A stretch of DNA of 7,690 bases from an uncultured Saprospiraceae bacterium (GTDB lineage: Bacteria; Bacteroidota; Bacteroidia; Chitinophagales; Saprospiraceae), in assembly GCA_937959375.1 (NCBI GenBank), contig CALGLS010000428.1, forward strand, positions 1 through 7,690, given 5' to 3'. Positions 6,170 to 7,690 of this stretch are shown piece by piece (position 1 is the first letter of the stretch; each line of letters starts with the position of its first letter). The notes below the pieces were generated by a model. The model worked only from the letters and a program-made list of their open reading frames with translations. It searched no databases and was not told where the DNA came from. Made by a program: the position numbers and the translations under genes.

Positions 6170-7690
6170 CTATTTCTTCGCAAAGTCTTCTCTTATCTTA
6201 TTAAGGGCAGATCCAGCCTTTACCCAGTCAATTTGAGCCTGGTTATAGGTGTGAGCTACCTCAAATTTGCTTTTCTTACCATCAGCGTGACGCAACACAA
6301 CCGTTAGATTTTTCCCAGGTGCCATTTTGTTGAAATCTGGAATATCTACGATATCATCTTGTCTTACTTTATCGTAATCCTTAGGGTTTACGAAAGTCAA
6401 AGCCAACATACCTTGTTTCTTCAAGTTCGTTTCGTGGATACGAGCAAATGATTTCACAATCACTGCATTTACACCTAAGAAACGAGGTTCCATAGCTGCA
6501 TGCTCTCTGGATGAACCTTCACCCAAGTTCTCTTCTCCAAATACTACCGTTCCAATTCCTTTTTTCTGATAAGCTCTTGCTGAATCAGGAACAGCCATAT
6601 ACTTCGCTTTCTTGTATGAGTAGTTGATTACATTATTAGCCTCTTCATTGAAGTAGTTGATCGCACCGATGTAACAGTTGTTAGAGATATTTTCAAGGTG
6701 ACCTCTAAATTTCAACCATGGACCAGCCATAGAAATGTGATCTGTTGTACACTTACCTTTTGCCTTGATCAAGATACGCATGCCTTTCATATCCTTAGCT
6801 TTGATTGGCTCAAACGGCTTGAGTAATTGCAATCGGTTTGACTTCTTAGCCACTTTTACTTTCACTTTAGATCCGTCTGCTGCAGGTGGATTGAAACCAG
6901 GATCTTTCACATCAAAACCTTTTGGCGGAAGCTCTACCCCTTTTGGTGGGCTCAACTTCACCTTGCGACCTTTTTTGTTGGTTAACTTATCAGTCAATGG
7001 ATTGAAGGTCAAATCACCTGCGATAGCGAATGCCGTTACAATTTCTGGAGAAGCAACGAAAGCGTGGGTTAATGGGTTACCATCATTACGCTTTGTAAAG
7101 TTTCTATTGAAAGAAGTAATAATAGAGTTGGCTTTCTTAGGATTCTTGTGTCTGTCCCATTGACCGATACAAGGTCCACAAGCGTTTGCCAAAACCATAC
7201 CTCCCATATCTTCGAACGTTTTCAACAAGCCATCACGTTCTACCGTGTAACGGATTTGCTCCGAACCGGGTGTTACCGTAAATTCAGCATTCACTTTTAG
7301 ATGCTTCTTAACAGCTTGAGATGCAACAGAAGCTGCACGGTCTAAATCTTCGTAAGAAGAATTGGTACAAGAACCAATCAAACCTACGTCTAATTTTGCA
7401 GGATAGTTGTTTTCCTTTACTGCTGCAGCGAACTTAGAAATTGGCCAAGCCAAATCTGGCGTATAAGGTCCGTTGATGTGTGGTTCTAATTTAGTAAGGT
7501 TGATTTCGATTACTTGATCGAAATATTTCTTAGGATCTTTGTAGCATTCAGGATCACCTGTTAAGTGCTTCTTCACTTTGTTCGCCAACTTAGCAACGTC
7601 AGCTCTACCAGTAGCAGTCAAGTAACGCGCCATTGATGGATCGTAACCAAAAGTTGAAGTTGTTGCTCCGATCTCAGCACCCATGTTACA
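6170..7690 (-). CDS. acn: Aconitate hydratase, mitochondrial type (5' end beyond the right edge)
   Basis: The visible 506 codons are the C-terminal two-thirds of an aconitase, which interconverts citrate and isocitrate through cis-aconitate in the TCA cycle in the cytoplasm. The frame stays open to the edge (Cys-Asn before the Met at 7684, matching family CNMGAEIGATTS), so that Met is internal and about 250 residues are missing. Counting from that Met, the [4Fe-4S] ligands are Cys106 (GSCTNSSYED), Cys169 and Cys172 (ANACGPCIGQWDR). The swivelling C-terminal domain has KGKCTTDHIS.AGPWLKFRGHL (309-330) and GEGSSREHAAMEP (388-400), where Ser391 corresponds to the catalytic base Ser642 of bovine aconitase and Arg393 to Arg644. 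The end, ALTF...GSALNKIRED, matches mitochondrial ACO2. These motifs place it with the mitochondrial/ACO2 branch, unlike E. coli AcnA or AcnB; a similar enzyme is known in Bacteroides fragilis. No frameshift or missing catalytic residue is seen. Confidence 0.96.
   Translation of the reverse strand, partial: CNMGAEIGATTSTFGYDPSMARYLTATGRADVAKLANKVKKHLTGDPECYKDPKKYFDQVIEINLTKLEPHINGPYTPDLAWPISKFAAAVKENNYPAKLDVGLIGSCTNSSYEDLDRAASVASQAVKKHLKVNAEFTVTPGSEQIRYTVERDGLLKTFEDMGGMVLANACGPCIGQWDRHKNPKKANSIITSFNRNFTKRNDGNPLTHAFVASPEIVTAFAIAGDLTFNPLTDKLTNKKGRKVKLSPPKGVELPPKGFDVKDPGFNPPAADGSKVKVKVAKKSNRLQLLKPFEPIKAKDMKGMRILIKAKGKCTTDHISMAGPWLKFRGHLENISNNCYIGAINYFNEEANNVINYSYKKAKYMAVPDSARAYQKKGIGTVVFGEENLGEGSSREHAAMEPRFLGVNAVIVKSFARIHETNLKKQGMLALTFVNPKDYDKVRQDDIVDIPDFNKMAPGKNLTVVLRHADGKKSKFEVAHTYNQAQIDWVKAGSALNKIREDFAKK

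Noticed and set aside
6765..7163. 132-codon open frame on the plus strand inside aconitase
   Set aside because: It lies wholly antisense to a well-supported conserved gene, has no recognisable motif and no promoter or terminator of its own.
7682..7684. ATG at 7684 as the start of aconitase
   Set aside because: The frame remains open to the window edge with Cys-Asn before the Met, as in the conserved CNMGAEIGATTS motif, and about 250 family residues are missing. The Met is internal.
1..7690. Mobile elements, CRISPR arrays, tRNA/rRNA genes, toxin-antitoxin or defence genes
   Set aside because: No terminal inverted repeats, transposase motifs, regularly spaced repeats, cloverleaf-like segments or small paired genes were seen. 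The gene gaps are all under 260 bp and are accounted for by promoters, terminators and short repeats.

Overview
The window looks like an ordinary chromosomal segment from a member of the Bacteroidota, probably a free-living Cytophagales- or Flavobacteriia-like organism. The evidence is the moderately AT-rich DNA, start codons without clear Shine-Dalgarno sequences, promoter-like sites of the phylum-specific TTG-N19/20-TAnnTTTG form, a ribosomal protein S1 with the long acidic N-terminal extension usual in this phylum, a secreted DPP IV-type S9 peptidase, and a mitochondrial-type aconitase. The lineage is inferred from these traits; no 16S or other marker is present.

Layout, left to right. Positions 1-1172 (minus) hold the 5' two-thirds of rpsA (ribosomal protein S1), cut by the left edge. 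A 254-bp divergent spacer (1173-1426) carries a promoter for each direction, a hairpin in the rpsA leader, a 9-nt tandem repeat behind the rpsA promoter, and a dyad plus direct repeat at the expected fadD transcription start. fadD (1427-3103, plus) encodes a complete long-chain acyl-CoA synthetase and ends at a hairpin terminator (3163-3199). A secreted DPP IV-type serine peptidase (3289-5532, plus) follows. It converges on mscL (5616-6017, minus), and the two share a symmetrical bidirectional terminator (5558-5596). Upstream of mscL are a weak promoter candidate and a CRP-like palindrome. The right end (6170-7690, minus) is the C-terminal two-thirds of aconitase, with its own strong terminator (6109-6147), cut by the right edge.

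The five genes appear to be separate transcription units: translation (S1), fatty-acid activation, extracytoplasmic peptide degradation, osmotic safety valve and TCA cycle. Every junction is either divergent or carries a terminator. Nothing indicates a mobile element, phage, defence system, CRISPR array, tRNA or rRNA, and I see no candidate for a new multigene system. The points worth following are in the non-coding DNA (rpsA leader hairpin, fadD dyad/direct repeat, mscL CRP-like site) and in a few residue-level oddities (GWSGGG serine elbow in the peptidase, Phe/Ala in the MscL gate, close likeness of FadD to the gammaproteobacterial enzyme).
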